From NCBI GenBank assembly GCA_002724635.1, contig PBPM01000031.1:109621-173620 (forward strand): a stretch of 64,000 nucleotides of DNA. Reading direction: 5' to 3'. Position 1 is the stretch's first letter. Every line of letters starts with the position of its first letter. Shown piece by piece: positions 8,988-18,135 of this stretch. Origin of the DNA: Rhodospirillaceae bacterium (GTDB lineage: Bacteria > Pseudomonadota > Alphaproteobacteria > UBA6615). The notes beneath the pieces were generated by a model. It was given only the letters and a program-made list of their open reading frames with translations, made no database searches and was not told the origin of the DNA. The translations under genes and the position numbers were made by a program.

Positions 8988-10348
8988 GTTTGGTCCCCTC
9001 CCGCACCCGGCAGCAATATGCCGGTGGTCGATCGTTTCATATCGAAGATCGCGCGGGCGGCTGCATTGACCTGCTCCACGGTCACCGCCCGAATCCGTTC
9101 GGGCCATGCCTCGACATCCGCGACCGTCTGCCCCGTCGTCAGCGCGGTGCCGAAGACGTGCGCGGGACCGCCGACGCTGTCGCGCGCGAAGATCGTGCTA
9201 TCGATCAGGCGTTGCTTAGCTCGCGCCAGCTCCTCCTCGGTGATCCCGTCCTCTCGCAGAAGGCCGACCTGCTCGTCCAGTGCAGCCTGGACTGTCTCGA
9301 CATCGACTTCCGGCCGCGGGCTAAACCATAGGCCAAACGTGGTGAGATCGAGGTCGCCGGGCGAGTACCACGCGCCGGCCGATACCGCCAGCGACTGGTC
9401 GACGACGACCGACCGATAGATGCGTCCCGTTGTGCCGCCGCCAAAAATCTCCGCCAGCAGTTCAAGCGCATAAGCATGGGAGGTATCGCCCGCAACATAG
9501 CTCGGCGCGAGATAACGACGCGACCAGGCCGGCTGGTCGACCCGTGCATCGCGCATCACCACCTCGCGCGGGGCGATCTGGGGCGGTTCCACCGGGCGTT
9601 CGCGCGGCGGCAGGGTCTTAGCTGGAATCCTTCCGTAGGTGTCCCGCGCAAGGCGCACCACCTCTTGCGGGTCAACATCACCCGACACGACCAGGATTGC
9701 GTTGTTCGGCGCGTACCACGTCTCGTAGAAGGATTCGAGATCGGCACGGGTAATGGCCTCGATCTCATGCGCCCAGCCGATCACGGGTAGGCGATAGGGA
9801 TGATTGAGCCAGGTCGCCGCATTCACCTGTTCGGACAGCAGCGCGCGGGGACGATTGTCCGTGCGCGCCCGGCGTTCCTCGAGGATCACCTTCCGCTCCG
9901 GTTCGATGATCGCGTCGGTCAGGACGAGCCCGGTCATCCGATCCGCCTCGAGCTCCATCATCAGCCCCAGATGGCGCGGCGCGACAGTCTGAAAATACCC
10001 CGTATAATCTTGCGAGGTGAACGCGTTCTCGCGCCCGCCCAGCTCAGCGATAATCCGGGAGAATTCACCCGGCGCGTGGGTCTCGGTTCCCTTGAACATC
10101 AAATGCTCGAGATAATGGGCGATGCCGGACTTGCCCGCAGGTTCGTCGGCGGCACCGGCGCGATACCAAACCATATGGGTCACCACCGGCGCGCGATGAT
10201 TCTTGATCACCACCACTTGCATGCCGTTGTCGAGTTCGAAGTTGGCCGGATTGAAGACCTGCGCCTGCGCGATGGTAATTGCCGGAAACCCGAATGCCAT
10301 TAAAAGCAGCATCGCGCGGAGAACATGCATGCGTGTAAACCAGAGCAT
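8984..10348 (-). CDS. M16 family zinc metallopeptidase, catalytic subunit
   Basis: The 454-residue secreted protein has a signal peptide ('MLLLMAFGFPAITIAQAQ') and the inverted zinc-binding motif HxxEH as 'GIAHYLEHLMFKGTETH' around residue 75. A distal Glu is supplied downstream in the 'ELGGRENAFTSQDYTGYFQ' region typical of the family. These periplasmic peptidases degrade peptides and signal-peptide remnants. The ATG at 10348 is preferred over the track start at 10402 because AAGGA lies about nine bases upstream and the signal peptide follows directly. The inactive partner gene follows with an ATGA overlap. Confidence 0.92.
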   Translation of the reverse strand: MLWFTRMHVLRAMLLLMAFGFPAITIAQAQVFNPANFELDNGMQVVVIKNHRAPVVTHMVWYRAGAADEPAGKSGIAHYLEHLMFKGTETHAPGEFSRIIAELGGRENAFTSQDYTGYFQTVAPRHLGLMMELEADRMTGLVLTDAIIEPERKVILEERRARTDNRPRALLSEQVNAATWLNHPYRLPVIGWAHEIEAITRADLESFYETWYAPNNAILVVSGDVDPQEVVRLARDTYGRIPAKTLPPRERPVEPPQIAPREVVMRDARVDQPAWSRRYLAPSYVAGDTSHAYALELLAEIFGGGTTGRIYRSVVVDQSLAVSAGAWYSPGDLDLTTFGLWFSPRPEVDVETVQAALDEQVGLLREDGITEEELARAKQRLIDSTIFARDSVGGPAHVFGTALTTGQTVADVEAWPERIRAVTVEQVNAAARAIFDMKRSTTGILLPGAGGDQT

Positions 10349-10501
10349 CGATTGCAGTCCTTTCTGCGGCGCATTCAGGTCGTTGCCAGATATGGCGCGC
10401 AAGGACGCGCCGACAATGCCAATCCCGGCAATTCGCTCACTTTAACGCTACATTTGGCGAAATTGGGGCGGCGGTTGGCCGCGCGCGACCCCGACGGCAC
10501 T

Positions 10502-11140
10502 TTAGAAGATGTCGAGCAGGCTATTTCGCTTACGCGAGATCGTGGGCACCTCACCCTCGGACGCCGGAACACCCAGCGCCTGGTTCTCACGCAGGCGGCG
10601 CGATTCCTCGGCCGCGTCCAACACATCGTCGACCGCATCCTGTTTAAGGCCCAGCAGCTCGCGAATGAAGTTCTGGTTGTCATCCTTGAGGACCGAAGTT
10701 TCGCGGTCGATCTGCGCACGGATGAGCGGATCGGTCTCCAGAGCGCCGGCGCGTGACAGGAATGCAGATTCTCCGGCGGTCGCCTGCTGCATGCCATCGC
10801 GTGGTGCCGCGCGAGCCGCCAGCCTGACATTGCCGCGCACTTTGCGGGTGTCGTCATCCTTGCGGAACACGGCCTGGCGAGCCTGCTCGCGTGTCGAAAG
10901 CGTTGTCAGGTCCTCGGCCCCGGGTCGCGGGGGGCGCAGCTTGAAATCAGGCGGCTGCGACAGGGGTGCACGCGGCACGACGGCGAACTCATCGGGCGCA
11001 TTGCGCTGCAGGCCGAGGGCGCGCTTTGTCGAATCGCCACAGGCCGCTAGCGCCATCGCTACGACCATCAACAGGACAAGTGCACACGGAGTACGTGTGG
11101 AACCGTCGGTGCGCGCGGGTGTCTCAAGCATGGCGGTCAT
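10502..11140 (-). CDS. bamF: BamF-type lipoprotein (DUF3035)
   Basis: The 212-residue protein is a lipoprotein: a hydrophobic N terminus ends in the lipobox 'ALAACGDS', so it should be anchored in the outer membrane. The motif 'RNAPDEFAVVPRAPLSQPP' is the signature of the DUF3035 family, which in alphaproteobacteria is a subunit of the outer-membrane beta-barrel assembly complex replacing BamC. The remainder is charged and low in predicted globular structure. It lies directly downstream of lspA, which processes lipoproteins, and the lspA-bamF-M16 order on the minus strand suggests an envelope-biogenesis transcript. Confidence 0.8.
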   Translation of the reverse strand: MTAMLETPARTDGSTRTPCALVLLMVVAMALAACGDSTKRALGLQRNAPDEFAVVPRAPLSQPPDFKLRPPRPGAEDLTTLSTREQARQAVFRKDDDTRKVRGNVRLAARAAPRDGMQQATAGESAFLSRAGALETDPLIRAQIDRETSVLKDDNQNFIRELLGLKQDAVDDVLDAAEESRRLRENQALGVPASEGEVPTISRKRNSLLDIF

Positions 11141-11183
11141 ATCCGTCCGTTCATCGCTCGGGTCGCGTTTCAGATCAGAAGAC

Positions 11184-11651
11184 CTATTTTACCGAACGCG
11201 CGGAGCCGAACAAGCCATCGTACAGCAACATAGCGGTCCCGAAGAAGATGGCCATGTCCGCGATGTTGAACGCCGGCCAGTGCCAGCCGAACGCATGGAT
11301 ATCGATGAAGTCGACCACCGCGCCGTAAATCAGGCGGTCGATCACATTGCTGAGGGCCCCGCCGATCACCAACAGAAGTGCGAAGCGCACGATAGCCTGA
11401 CCCGAGCGCAACAGCCATATTATCAGCATCACCACGATGACTAGAGCGAGCGCAACGAGAATCCAGCGCGACATCTCTGTCCCCCCAAACAGGCCGAAGC
11501 TGATGCCACGGTTCCAGACCGGCACCAAATTGAAGAAGGATGCGACCGAGATCACCGTCGGGGGATCGAAGACCAGCCCCAACATGACATGTTTGACAAG
11601 TTGATCGAAGGCAATCAGCGCTCCGATGAAAACTAAGGCCCATTGTGGCAT
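11184..11651 (-). CDS. lspA: Lipoprotein signal peptidase
   Basis: LspA is the inner-membrane aspartyl protease that removes signal peptides from prolipoproteins. The 155-residue protein has four hydrophobic segments. Its conserved motifs are 'NLVPVWNRGISFGLFGG' and 'ALSNVIDRLIYGAVVDFIDI', the latter holding both catalytic Asp residues. The ORF track starts at a GTG at 11654; the adjacent ATG at 11651 is equally placed and chosen here. It begins 27 bp after the ileS stop, the classical ileS-lspA arrangement, and is followed by bamF, a lipoprotein substrate. Confidence 0.95.
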   Translation of the reverse strand: MPQWALVFIGALIAFDQLVKHVMLGLVFDPPTVISVASFFNLVPVWNRGISFGLFGGTEMSRWILVALALVIVVMLIIWLLRSGQAIVRFALLLVIGGALSNVIDRLIYGAVVDFIDIHAFGWHWPAFNIADMAIFFGTAMLLYDGLFGSARSVK

Positions 11652-11678
11652 CACAAATCCGCCGACCTACTCGGCGGC

Positions 11679-14506
11679 CTAATGCCGACCGTCGATGGCC
11701 GCTGCACAGCGGCCGCAAACGTCTGGATACTCGTGGGAGCCAACATCCCGAAGGACCTGCCAACAGCGCGAACATCTCTCGCCCTCCGCCAGACCCGGTT
11801 CGACGGCGATTGCATCGACATCTGGAAGACTGAACGCCCCTGCAGGTGCTGGGCCCTCAATGAGGGTCCCGCCCGAGGTGATGGCGATTTCCGCCAAGTC
11901 CAACCCGGCCATAGCCGCCACGGTCTCACCGTCGGCATAGACGGTCGGCGCAGCCTGCAGGCTGGAGCCGATACGTTTCTCGGCACGCTCGATCTCGAGT
12001 GCCCCTGTCACAACCCGGCGCAGGCGGCGGACCTTCTCCCATTTGGCCGCCAGCGCATCGTCGCGCCAAGCGACGGGCACATCGGGGAACGTACGCAAAT
12101 GAACTGATTCCGCGTCGTCCGCCCCGAGCCGGGCCAGCCACGCTTCCTCGGCGGTGAAACAAAGGATGGGCGCGAGCCAAGCCGTCAAATGCGTGAACAG
12201 TATGTCGAGCACCGTGAGTGCCGCGTGCCGCCGGATACTGTCCGGTGCATCGCAGTAGAGCGCGTCCTTACGGATGTCGAAATAAAAGGCGGACAATTCG
12301 ACCGCGCAGAAGTTATGCAATGCCGTCCACTGAGTGTGGAACTCGAAATCGTCGGTGGTCCGTCGCACCAGTGCATCCATCTCGTGAATGCGATGCAGAA
12401 CCCAGCGCTCGAGCTCAGGCATGTCTTGCAATGCAACCCGTTCGCTATCGTCGAACCCGTCCAGATTACCCAGCAGGAAGCGCAGCGTGTTGCGAATACG
12501 CCGATACAGATCGGTCTGGTGCTTCAGTATTTCCGGGCCGAGGCGCAGATCCTCGGAGTAGTCCGAACTGACGACCCAAATCCGCAGAATGTCGGCGCCC
12601 AGAGTCTCCACTGTCTCCTGGGGCGAGATATCGGTACCACGCGACTTCGACATCTTGCGACCGTCCTCGGCCATCACAAAGCCATGGGTCAGAACCGCGT
12701 CATAGGGCGCTCGCCCCCGCGTACCGCAGGATTCCAGCAGCGAGGAGTGGAACCAGCCACGATGCTGGTCGGATCCCTCGAGATAAAGCGAGGCCGGCCA
12801 TTGCAAATCGTCGCGATCCTCGAGCACGAAGGTATGGGTCGAACCGGAATCAAACCAGACGTCAACGATGTCACGGACCTGCTCATACTCCTCCGCGTCA
12901 TACTCATCTCCAAGGAAGCGGGAGGGCGGGCTCGCGAACCAGGCGTCACCGCCCTCGACTTCAAAAGCCTTGGCAATCCGGTCGAACACTGCCTGGTCGC
13001 GCAGGAGCTCACCAGTCTGCTTGTGCACAAAGACCGGGATAGGCACACCCCAAGCACGCTGGCGCGAGATGCACCAGTCGGGACGGGTCTCGATCATCGA
13101 ACGAAGACGCGTCTGGCCCTGTGGCGGCACGAAGCGGGTATCCGCAATGGCCGTGAGCGCCTTGTCACGCAGATTGTTCGTCTCCATCGAGATGAACCAT
13201 TGCGAGGTGTTGCGGAAGATCAGTGGTGCCTTGGAGCGCCAGGAATGCGGATAGGAATGCTCAAGGCGGCGGCGGCCAAGCAGCGCGTTCTCGCCCTCGA
13301 GCAAGCTCATCACAGCGCCGTTGGCCTCGCCCTCCTCGCCGTCCGGCGTCAGGACTGCCATCCCGCGAACAGGGGCACATGCTCAAAATAGCAGCCCGCC
13401 TCGTCGACCATGTCGGGTACGGGCAGGCCATGAGCACGGCCCAAATGGAAGTCATCCTCCCCATGGCTCGGCGCGATATGTACGAAACCGGTACCGTGCT
13501 CTGTGGTAACGAAATCGCCCGCAAGGACTGGTACCTCGTGATCGAAGCCTTTCGCGTGCAGCGGATGGGCACACATGCTGCCGATGATCGCATCCCCCTT
13601 GAGCTTCGCTACATCCTCGCTCGCCTCGATGCCCATCTCCCGGCATGCGGTCTCACGAAGGGACCGAGCCATCACTAGTTCGTCGCCGATGCGTACGCGG
13701 CTCTTCTTCCCAACTCCGGTGATACGGATGCGCACATAGTCAAAATCGGCGCCCGCGGCGATCGCACGGTTCCCCGGAATGGTCCAAGGCGTCGTTGTCC
13801 AGATGACGATGACCGCACCTTCAAGGGCCGAATCGGCGGCCTGCGTCACCGGGAAGCCGACATAGATCGAGGGCGAAACATGATCCTCATACTCGACCTC
13901 GGCGTCGGCGAGGGCAGTCTTCTCAACCACCGACCAAAGGACCGGGCGGGCACCTCGATACAGGCCGCCATTCATCGCGAACTTGGCGATCTCGCGGGCG
14001 ATCTGTGCCTCGGCCGCATAGGCCATCGTAGTGTAGGGTTCGGCCCAGTTACCAATCACGCCGAGCCGCTGGAACTCAGCCGACTGTACCTCGATCCAGT
14101 TGGCAGCGAACTCGCGGCATTCCCTGCGGAACTCGACGATCGGCACATCGTCCTTGTTCTGACCATCGGCGCGATACTGCTCCTCGATTTTCCATTCGAT
14201 AGGCAGTCCGTGGCAGTCCCAGCCGGGAACGTAATTCGAATCCTTGCCCATCATCTGCTGAGAGCGGTTGATTACGTCCTTCAGGATCTTGTTCAGCGCG
14301 TGCCCGATATGCAGGTGCCCATTCGCATAGGGCGGACCGTCATGAAGCACGAAGGGCGGACGGCCAGCCGATGCGATGCGCTGACGCTCGAACAAGTCGA
14401 GCTTCGCCCAATGTGCGAGCAGCTCGGGCTCCTTCTTCGGCAACCCGGCACGCATCGGAAATTCGGTCTTCGGAAGGAAGACGGTGTCCTTATAATCAAT
14501 GGCCAT
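11679..14506 (-). CDS. ileS: Isoleucyl-tRNA synthetase, split by a -1 frameshift in this sequence
   Basis: IleRS charges tRNA-Ile. The start at 14506 ('MAIDYKDTVFLPKTEFPM') opens a frame carrying the HIGH motif ('GHLHIGHALNKIL') and the editing domain, and stops at 13349 after 'EHVPLFAGWQS'. The overlapping second frame begins at 13361 and continues the protein with 'AVLTPDGEEGEANGAV', 'SYPHSWRSKAPLIFRN', the KMSKS motif ('GRKMSKSRGTD') and the C-terminal zinc cysteines ('CSRCW' and 'CGRC'). One extra base at the GGG run (13362-13364, minus strand) would restore a single frame of about 942 residues, the usual size. The gene is essential and no second copy is in the window, so an undercalled homopolymer is more likely than a true lesion. 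Confidence 0.93.
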
Positions 14507-14579
14507 GTTCTGTTTCCAAGCGACCGAGCGGCTTATAGAGCGACGTACGAACAACGGCAACAGCCGGACATCCGGTGTT

Positions 14580-15557
14580 TTACATATCCCCGTCGATAAA
14601 ATCACCGGCGCCGAGTGCACGCGCCTCCAACAGTTCGCGCGCCTGCCGCGAATCCGCGGCGATCTGCGCCTTAAGCGCATCGATGCCGTCAAACTTCTGC
14701 TCGGGGCGGAGGAAGTCAACGAAGGCTACCCGCAGATAGCGACCATAGATATCCCCGTCGAAATCGAACAAATGCGCCTCGAGGACCAAGGTCTCGCCAT
14801 CGACCGTCGGACGGACACCGATATTCGCGACCCCGTCATACCATCGGATCGTATCTCCGTCACGCACGCCGCCGCGGATCGAATAGACGCCCCGTGCCGG
14901 CGGGATCGCTTCGCCTAGGTCGACATTGGCAGTGGGAAAGCCGATGGCCCGACCGAGCTGCTGCCCAGTCGAAACCCGGCCCTCGACCTCCCATAGATGC
15001 CCGAGCAGGGCCGCGGCGCGCTGGGGCTGTCCATTGGTCAAATACTCGCGGATCATGCTCGCGGAATAAACCTCTCCGACCTCGTTGTGAGCCGGCTCAA
15101 CGCAGGTGACATCGAAGCCGAGCTCCTTGCCGCGCGCGGCGAGAAGGTCGGGGTCACCGTCGCGTCCGGCGCCGAACTTGAAGTTGAAACCAACCACCAC
15201 GTGAGCTGGCGCGATTCCACCATGTAGGACACCGGACAGGAAGTCTTCGGCCGCGCACCCCGCCAATGCCGCGTTGAAGCGCAGTACAAACAGCTGCTCG
15301 ATCCCGAGTGCTTGGAGTTCACGCACCTTGATCCGGAACGGCGTCAGGCGAAAAGGCACATCCACACTGCCGAAGAAGGCGCGCGGATGCGGTTCGAACG
15401 TGATGACGCCAAACTGTCGGGCTTGGCTGCGCGCGATATCCCGCGCTGTCGCGATCACCTTTTGATGACCACGGTGCAACCCGTCGAAGTTTCCTATCGC
15501 GACGACCGTTCCCCGCGCGGAGTCCGGCAGCGCATCCACATGTCGGTAAATTCGCAT
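14580..15557 (-). CDS. ribF: Bifunctional riboflavin kinase / FAD synthetase
   Basis: RibF converts riboflavin to FMN and FAD. The 325-residue protein has the N-terminal nucleotidyltransferase domain with 'VAIGNFDGLHRGHQKVI' and 'VVGFNFKFGAGRDGD', and the C-terminal flavokinase domain with 'GRAIGFPTANVDL' and 'GVANIGVRPTVDG'. The ATG at 15557 ('MRIYRHVDALP') is chosen; the track start at 15608 adds 17 residues without similarity. The gene lies 73 bp upstream of ileS, the widespread ribF-ileS-lspA order, so co-transcription is likely. Confidence 0.95.
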   Translation of the reverse strand: MRIYRHVDALPDSARGTVVAIGNFDGLHRGHQKVIATARDIARSQARQFGVITFEPHPRAFFGSVDVPFRLTPFRIKVRELQALGIEQLFVLRFNAALAGCAAEDFLSGVLHGGIAPAHVVVGFNFKFGAGRDGDPDLLAARGKELGFDVTCVEPAHNEVGEVYSASMIREYLTNGQPQRAAALLGHLWEVEGRVSTGQQLGRAIGFPTANVDLGEAIPPARGVYSIRGGVRDGDTIRWYDGVANIGVRPTVDGETLVLEAHLFDFDGDIYGRYLRVAFVDFLRPEQKFDGIDALKAQIAADSRQARELLEARALGAGDFIDGDM

Positions 15558-15612
15558 CCGCCGGATGTACGCGCCGACCGGGCGATGATCAAGCGCCGAT
15601 CGAAACAACTGG

Positions 15613-16113
15613 TCAGGCTTCTTGCTTATTCCTGCGCGGAACGAGGACCTCCGCCTGGCCTGCGATTACGACAGTGTCGCCGACCGTGCAAACGGTCTCC
15701 AGCATGACGCGGGAGCTCTCGGGCTTAAGTTCAATCACCGTGGCGCGTGCCTTGACGGTGTCGCCGGGGCGAACTGGCGCTTTGAACTTCAGATTCTGAC
15801 TTATGTAGACGCAGCCCGGACCAGGGAGGCGGGTACCCAACACGGTCGAGATGAAGCTCGAACACAGCATGCCATGGGCGATCGTGCCCTCGAACATGGA
15901 GCGCGCGGCATATTCCTCATTAAGATGCATCGGATTTGTATCGCCCGAGATGCCGGCGAACATGACCACATCGGCGGGGCCAATCGTGCGCGCATAGGCT
16001 GCAGTCATGCCAGACTCGATGTCTTCGAAAAAAAATCCGCTCAGCTCTTCAATCGGATCGGCGGCAGCAAGCAGCGGAGTCGCCGCGACCGGCTCAAAAA
16101 CATCAACCGACAT
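15613..16113 (-). CDS. MaoC-family (R)-hydratase / dehydratase
   Basis: The 166-residue protein is a single hot-dog domain with the hydratase-2 motif: 'FAGISGDTNPMHLNEEYA' contains the catalytic Asp and His, and 'GTIAHGMLCSSFISTVLG' is the conserved helix. Family members hydrate trans-2-enoyl-CoA to (R)-3-hydroxyacyl-CoA or are related dehydratases. It lies 55 bp upstream of ribF on the same strand. The 195-bp AT-rich region upstream probably carries the promoter for this run. The substrate cannot be read from sequence; a PHA- or fatty-acid-related role is only a family-based guess. Confidence 0.87.
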   Translation of the reverse strand: MSVDVFEPVAATPLLAAADPIEELSGFFFEDIESGMTAAYARTIGPADVVMFAGISGDTNPMHLNEEYAARSMFEGTIAHGMLCSSFISTVLGTRLPGPGCVYISQNLKFKAPVRPGDTVKARATVIELKPESSRVMLETVCTVGDTVVIAGQAEVLVPRRNKQEA

Positions 16114-16308
16114 ATGGAAAACCCTTGGTTAGATTATGCAACGCACATCATGGTGCGCCGCAGCATCCCTAAACGCAAGGCGTAGTAAATTATTTATTAT
16201 CCTGTTGTTTAAATTTGTTTTTATCCCTCATTTTCGTCGGATATCCCGACTTAACATTATGCGTCACTGCAATATTGCATATATGCGGCGCAGCATTTCA
16301 TGTACCGG
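16114..16308. promoter_or_regulatory. AT-rich intergenic region with stacked palindromes
   Basis: This 195-bp gap is strikingly AT-rich against the surrounding GC-rich DNA. It lies upstream of the MaoC gene and downstream of an amidase gene, both on the minus strand. It contains a perfect 12-bp palindrome TGCAATATTGCA (16268-16279) overlapping a second one, GCATATATGC (16277-16286). A short hairpin GTCGG-ATATC-CCGAC lies near 16238. No ORF or RNA gene is recognised. I infer a promoter/operator region for the maoC-ribF-ileS run; no specific regulator can be named. Confidence 0.45.
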
Positions 16309-17733
16309 TCAGTCATTGCCAGGGCGTGGATCGATCGGCACCTGCGTCGACAGGCCAAAGATTTCCTCAGCCGCGGCCGCAGCAGACAGCAGGGCGGCCT
16401 CGCTGCGCGGCGGTCCGACGAGTTGCAAGCCGACTGGCAGGCCGGAAGCCGTGAATCCGCAAGGGACCGAGATCGCCGGACAGCCCGTCAGAGTGATCGC
16501 AGCGACGATGAAGAGCCAGTCGACATAGTTGTCAAAAGCCTGGTCACCGACCCGCTCCACATAGCGGATGTCCACGTCGAACGGCGGTACGATGGCAACC
16601 GGACAGGCCAAGATGTCTTTGGCCTCAAACCATTGCGCGACGCGCTGAGTCAGGCGTCCACGATCGACCTGAGCGCGCCCGATCTCAGACGCCGTTAGTT
16701 TCATACCCTTCTCGATGTTCCAGATCATCTCGGGCTTGAGAGCGTCGCGGTGATTCTCAAGCAATGACGCACGGCCGGTCACGAAGAGCGCAGCGCGCAG
16801 GGTTTGAAAGACGTCCATCGCGCCCGTGAAATCGGGACAGGATTCCTCAACCGCCGCGCCCGCATCACCGAGCTTTTCCACCGCTGTACGGCAGACTGCC
16901 GCGACCTCGGGATCGACGGGACCGATCCCCAGATCCGGCGAGAATCCGATGCGGCACGGAAGTTTCGGTTGCAGCGCCGCCACTTCGAAAGATACCTCGG
17001 GCGTGGGCAGCGACAGCGGAAAGCTGGGGTCGATCCCCACCTCCGCATCTAGCATTAACGCGAGGTCCGCCACATTGCGCCCCATGGGCCCGTTCATGGA
17101 AAGGGTCTGGAACGGATCACTGCCCGGTCCGAGGGGCACACGCCCCGGGGTCGGCCGCAACCCGACCACCGAACAGAAGCTCGCCGGCGTACGCAGCGAG
17201 CCTCCCAGGTCGGAGCCCGTTGCAAGCCAAGTCATACCGGTCGCCAACGCGACTGCCGCGCCGCCGGACGAGCCGCCACAGGTCATGTCGGTGTTCCATG
17301 GGTTGCGGGTCTTGCCGAACACCTCGTTAAAGGTGTTGGCGCCAGCCCCGAACTCGGGTGTATTGCTCTTTCCCATCACGATCGCGCCATTGCGCTTCAG
17401 CCGCGCGACCATCACGTCGTCCCGGTCAGGCAAATGGTCGGCGAAGATCGGCGAACCATAGGTCGTCCGGACCCCGGCCACATCGGTCAGATCCTTGACT
17501 AGGATCGGCAGGCCCGCGAGCCACCCGGGCCCTGGCTCATCCGGGGGCCGGACCGCCTCGGCGGCGTCGCGCGCCATCTCAAGGCAAAGCGTGGGCACGG
17601 CATTCACCATCGGATCCACCTCGGCGATCCGTTCCGCCGCCGCATCCACCAGCTCAAGGGGCGAGATCTCACCCCGGCGCAGCATCGCTACGGCATCGCG
17701 TGCACTCGCCTTCGTTAGCTCCGAAAGGGACAA
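16309..17733 (-). CDS. Amidase (amidase signature family)
   Basis: The 474-residue protein belongs to the Ser-cisSer-Lys amidase family. The catalytic Lys is in 'LAGLPILVKDLTD'. The Gly/Ser-rich signature 'CGGSSGGAAVALATGM' provides the cis-Ser, and 'GSDLGGSLRTPASFCSVVG' provides the nucleophile Ser. Such enzymes hydrolyse amides to acid and ammonia; GatA, the tRNA amidotransferase subunit, is a paralogous family, but no gatB or gatC is adjacent and the length and context favour a stand-alone catabolic amidase. It is monocistronic in appearance, with gaps of more than 190 bp on both sides. Confidence 0.88.
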   Translation of the reverse strand: MSLSELTKASARDAVAMLRRGEISPLELVDAAAERIAEVDPMVNAVPTLCLEMARDAAEAVRPPDEPGPGWLAGLPILVKDLTDVAGVRTTYGSPIFADHLPDRDDVMVARLKRNGAIVMGKSNTPEFGAGANTFNEVFGKTRNPWNTDMTCGGSSGGAAVALATGMTWLATGSDLGGSLRTPASFCSVVGLRPTPGRVPLGPGSDPFQTLSMNGPMGRNVADLALMLDAEVGIDPSFPLSLPTPEVSFEVAALQPKLPCRIGFSPDLGIGPVDPEVAAVCRTAVEKLGDAGAAVEESCPDFTGAMDVFQTLRAALFVTGRASLLENHRDALKPEMIWNIEKGMKLTASEIGRAQVDRGRLTQRVAQWFEAKDILACPVAIVPPFDVDIRYVERVGDQAFDNYVDWLFIVAAITLTGCPAISVPCGFTASGLPVGLQLVGPPRSEAALLSAAAAAEEIFGLSTQVPIDPRPGND

Positions 17734-18135
17734 ACACCACTCCTACACGATTACTAGTACATCCTAACAAAGGTTTGCGGGCAAAGAACCCCGAGCATTC
17801 GGCCGAGGGTGAGCTAGCGAATAACCAGTTGCGGCTCGGAAATCTTTACAACTCTGGTGCCGACGACGCGCCGGGCTTTCGGCGACCCTATGAATGGTGG
17901 GCGCTCATGGCAAACCAGTCCGACGCGACCGCGCAGAGGCGCTTCCCCCTGCCCACTCGAAGGGGTCGGTTCCTAGGAAGATTCGTTTGAGGCGTGTATC
18001 TAGGCCTAGTTCTCCGCTCATCAGGCGAATAATGACGCCTCGGGAATGCGTAACCGCCTTCTCTCCCACCTGAAACCTTTGTAGATCGCCGAAGTAGACT
18101 GCCTTATCGAGGCCCACAACTCACGCGATGTCACC
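17734..18135. other. 402-bp gap without an intact gene
   Basis: Between the amidase start and pyrD there is no convincing intact ORF. A decayed Sel1-like segment lies at 17802-17936 (separate entry). A 70-codon minus ORF at 17905-18117 has no recognisable similarity and overlaps the scar. No tRNA, terminator with a T-run, or clear promoter was seen. Confidence 0.5.
17802..17936 (+). pseudogene. Remnant of a Sel1-like (TPR-type) repeat
   Basis: A forward frame open across this stretch encodes 'ELANNQLRLGNLYNSG', then 'YEWWALMANQSDATAQ', closely matching the Sel1 repeat consensus (LGxLYxxG ... A/YxWWxxAAxxGxAxAQ). Only one repeat is left. The open frame has no sensible start of its own (it begins inside the antisense amidase gene) and turns into unrelated basic sequence before its stop at 17990. 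I read it as the scar of a deleted Sel1-repeat protein. It could also be chance, but the spacing of the conserved positions makes that less likely. Confidence 0.5.

Noticed and set aside
13349-13370. Programmed frameshifting in ileS
   Set aside because: No slippery heptamer with a downstream structure is apparent and the family does not use it; a missing G explains the break more simply.
12189-13391. 400-codon plus-strand ORF opposite ileS
   Set aside because: Antisense shadow of the ileS gene; no protein-like motifs.
17905-18117. 70-codon minus ORF before pyrD
   Set aside because: Overlaps the Sel1 scar, has no recognised family and no good ribosome-binding site; kept only as a remark.
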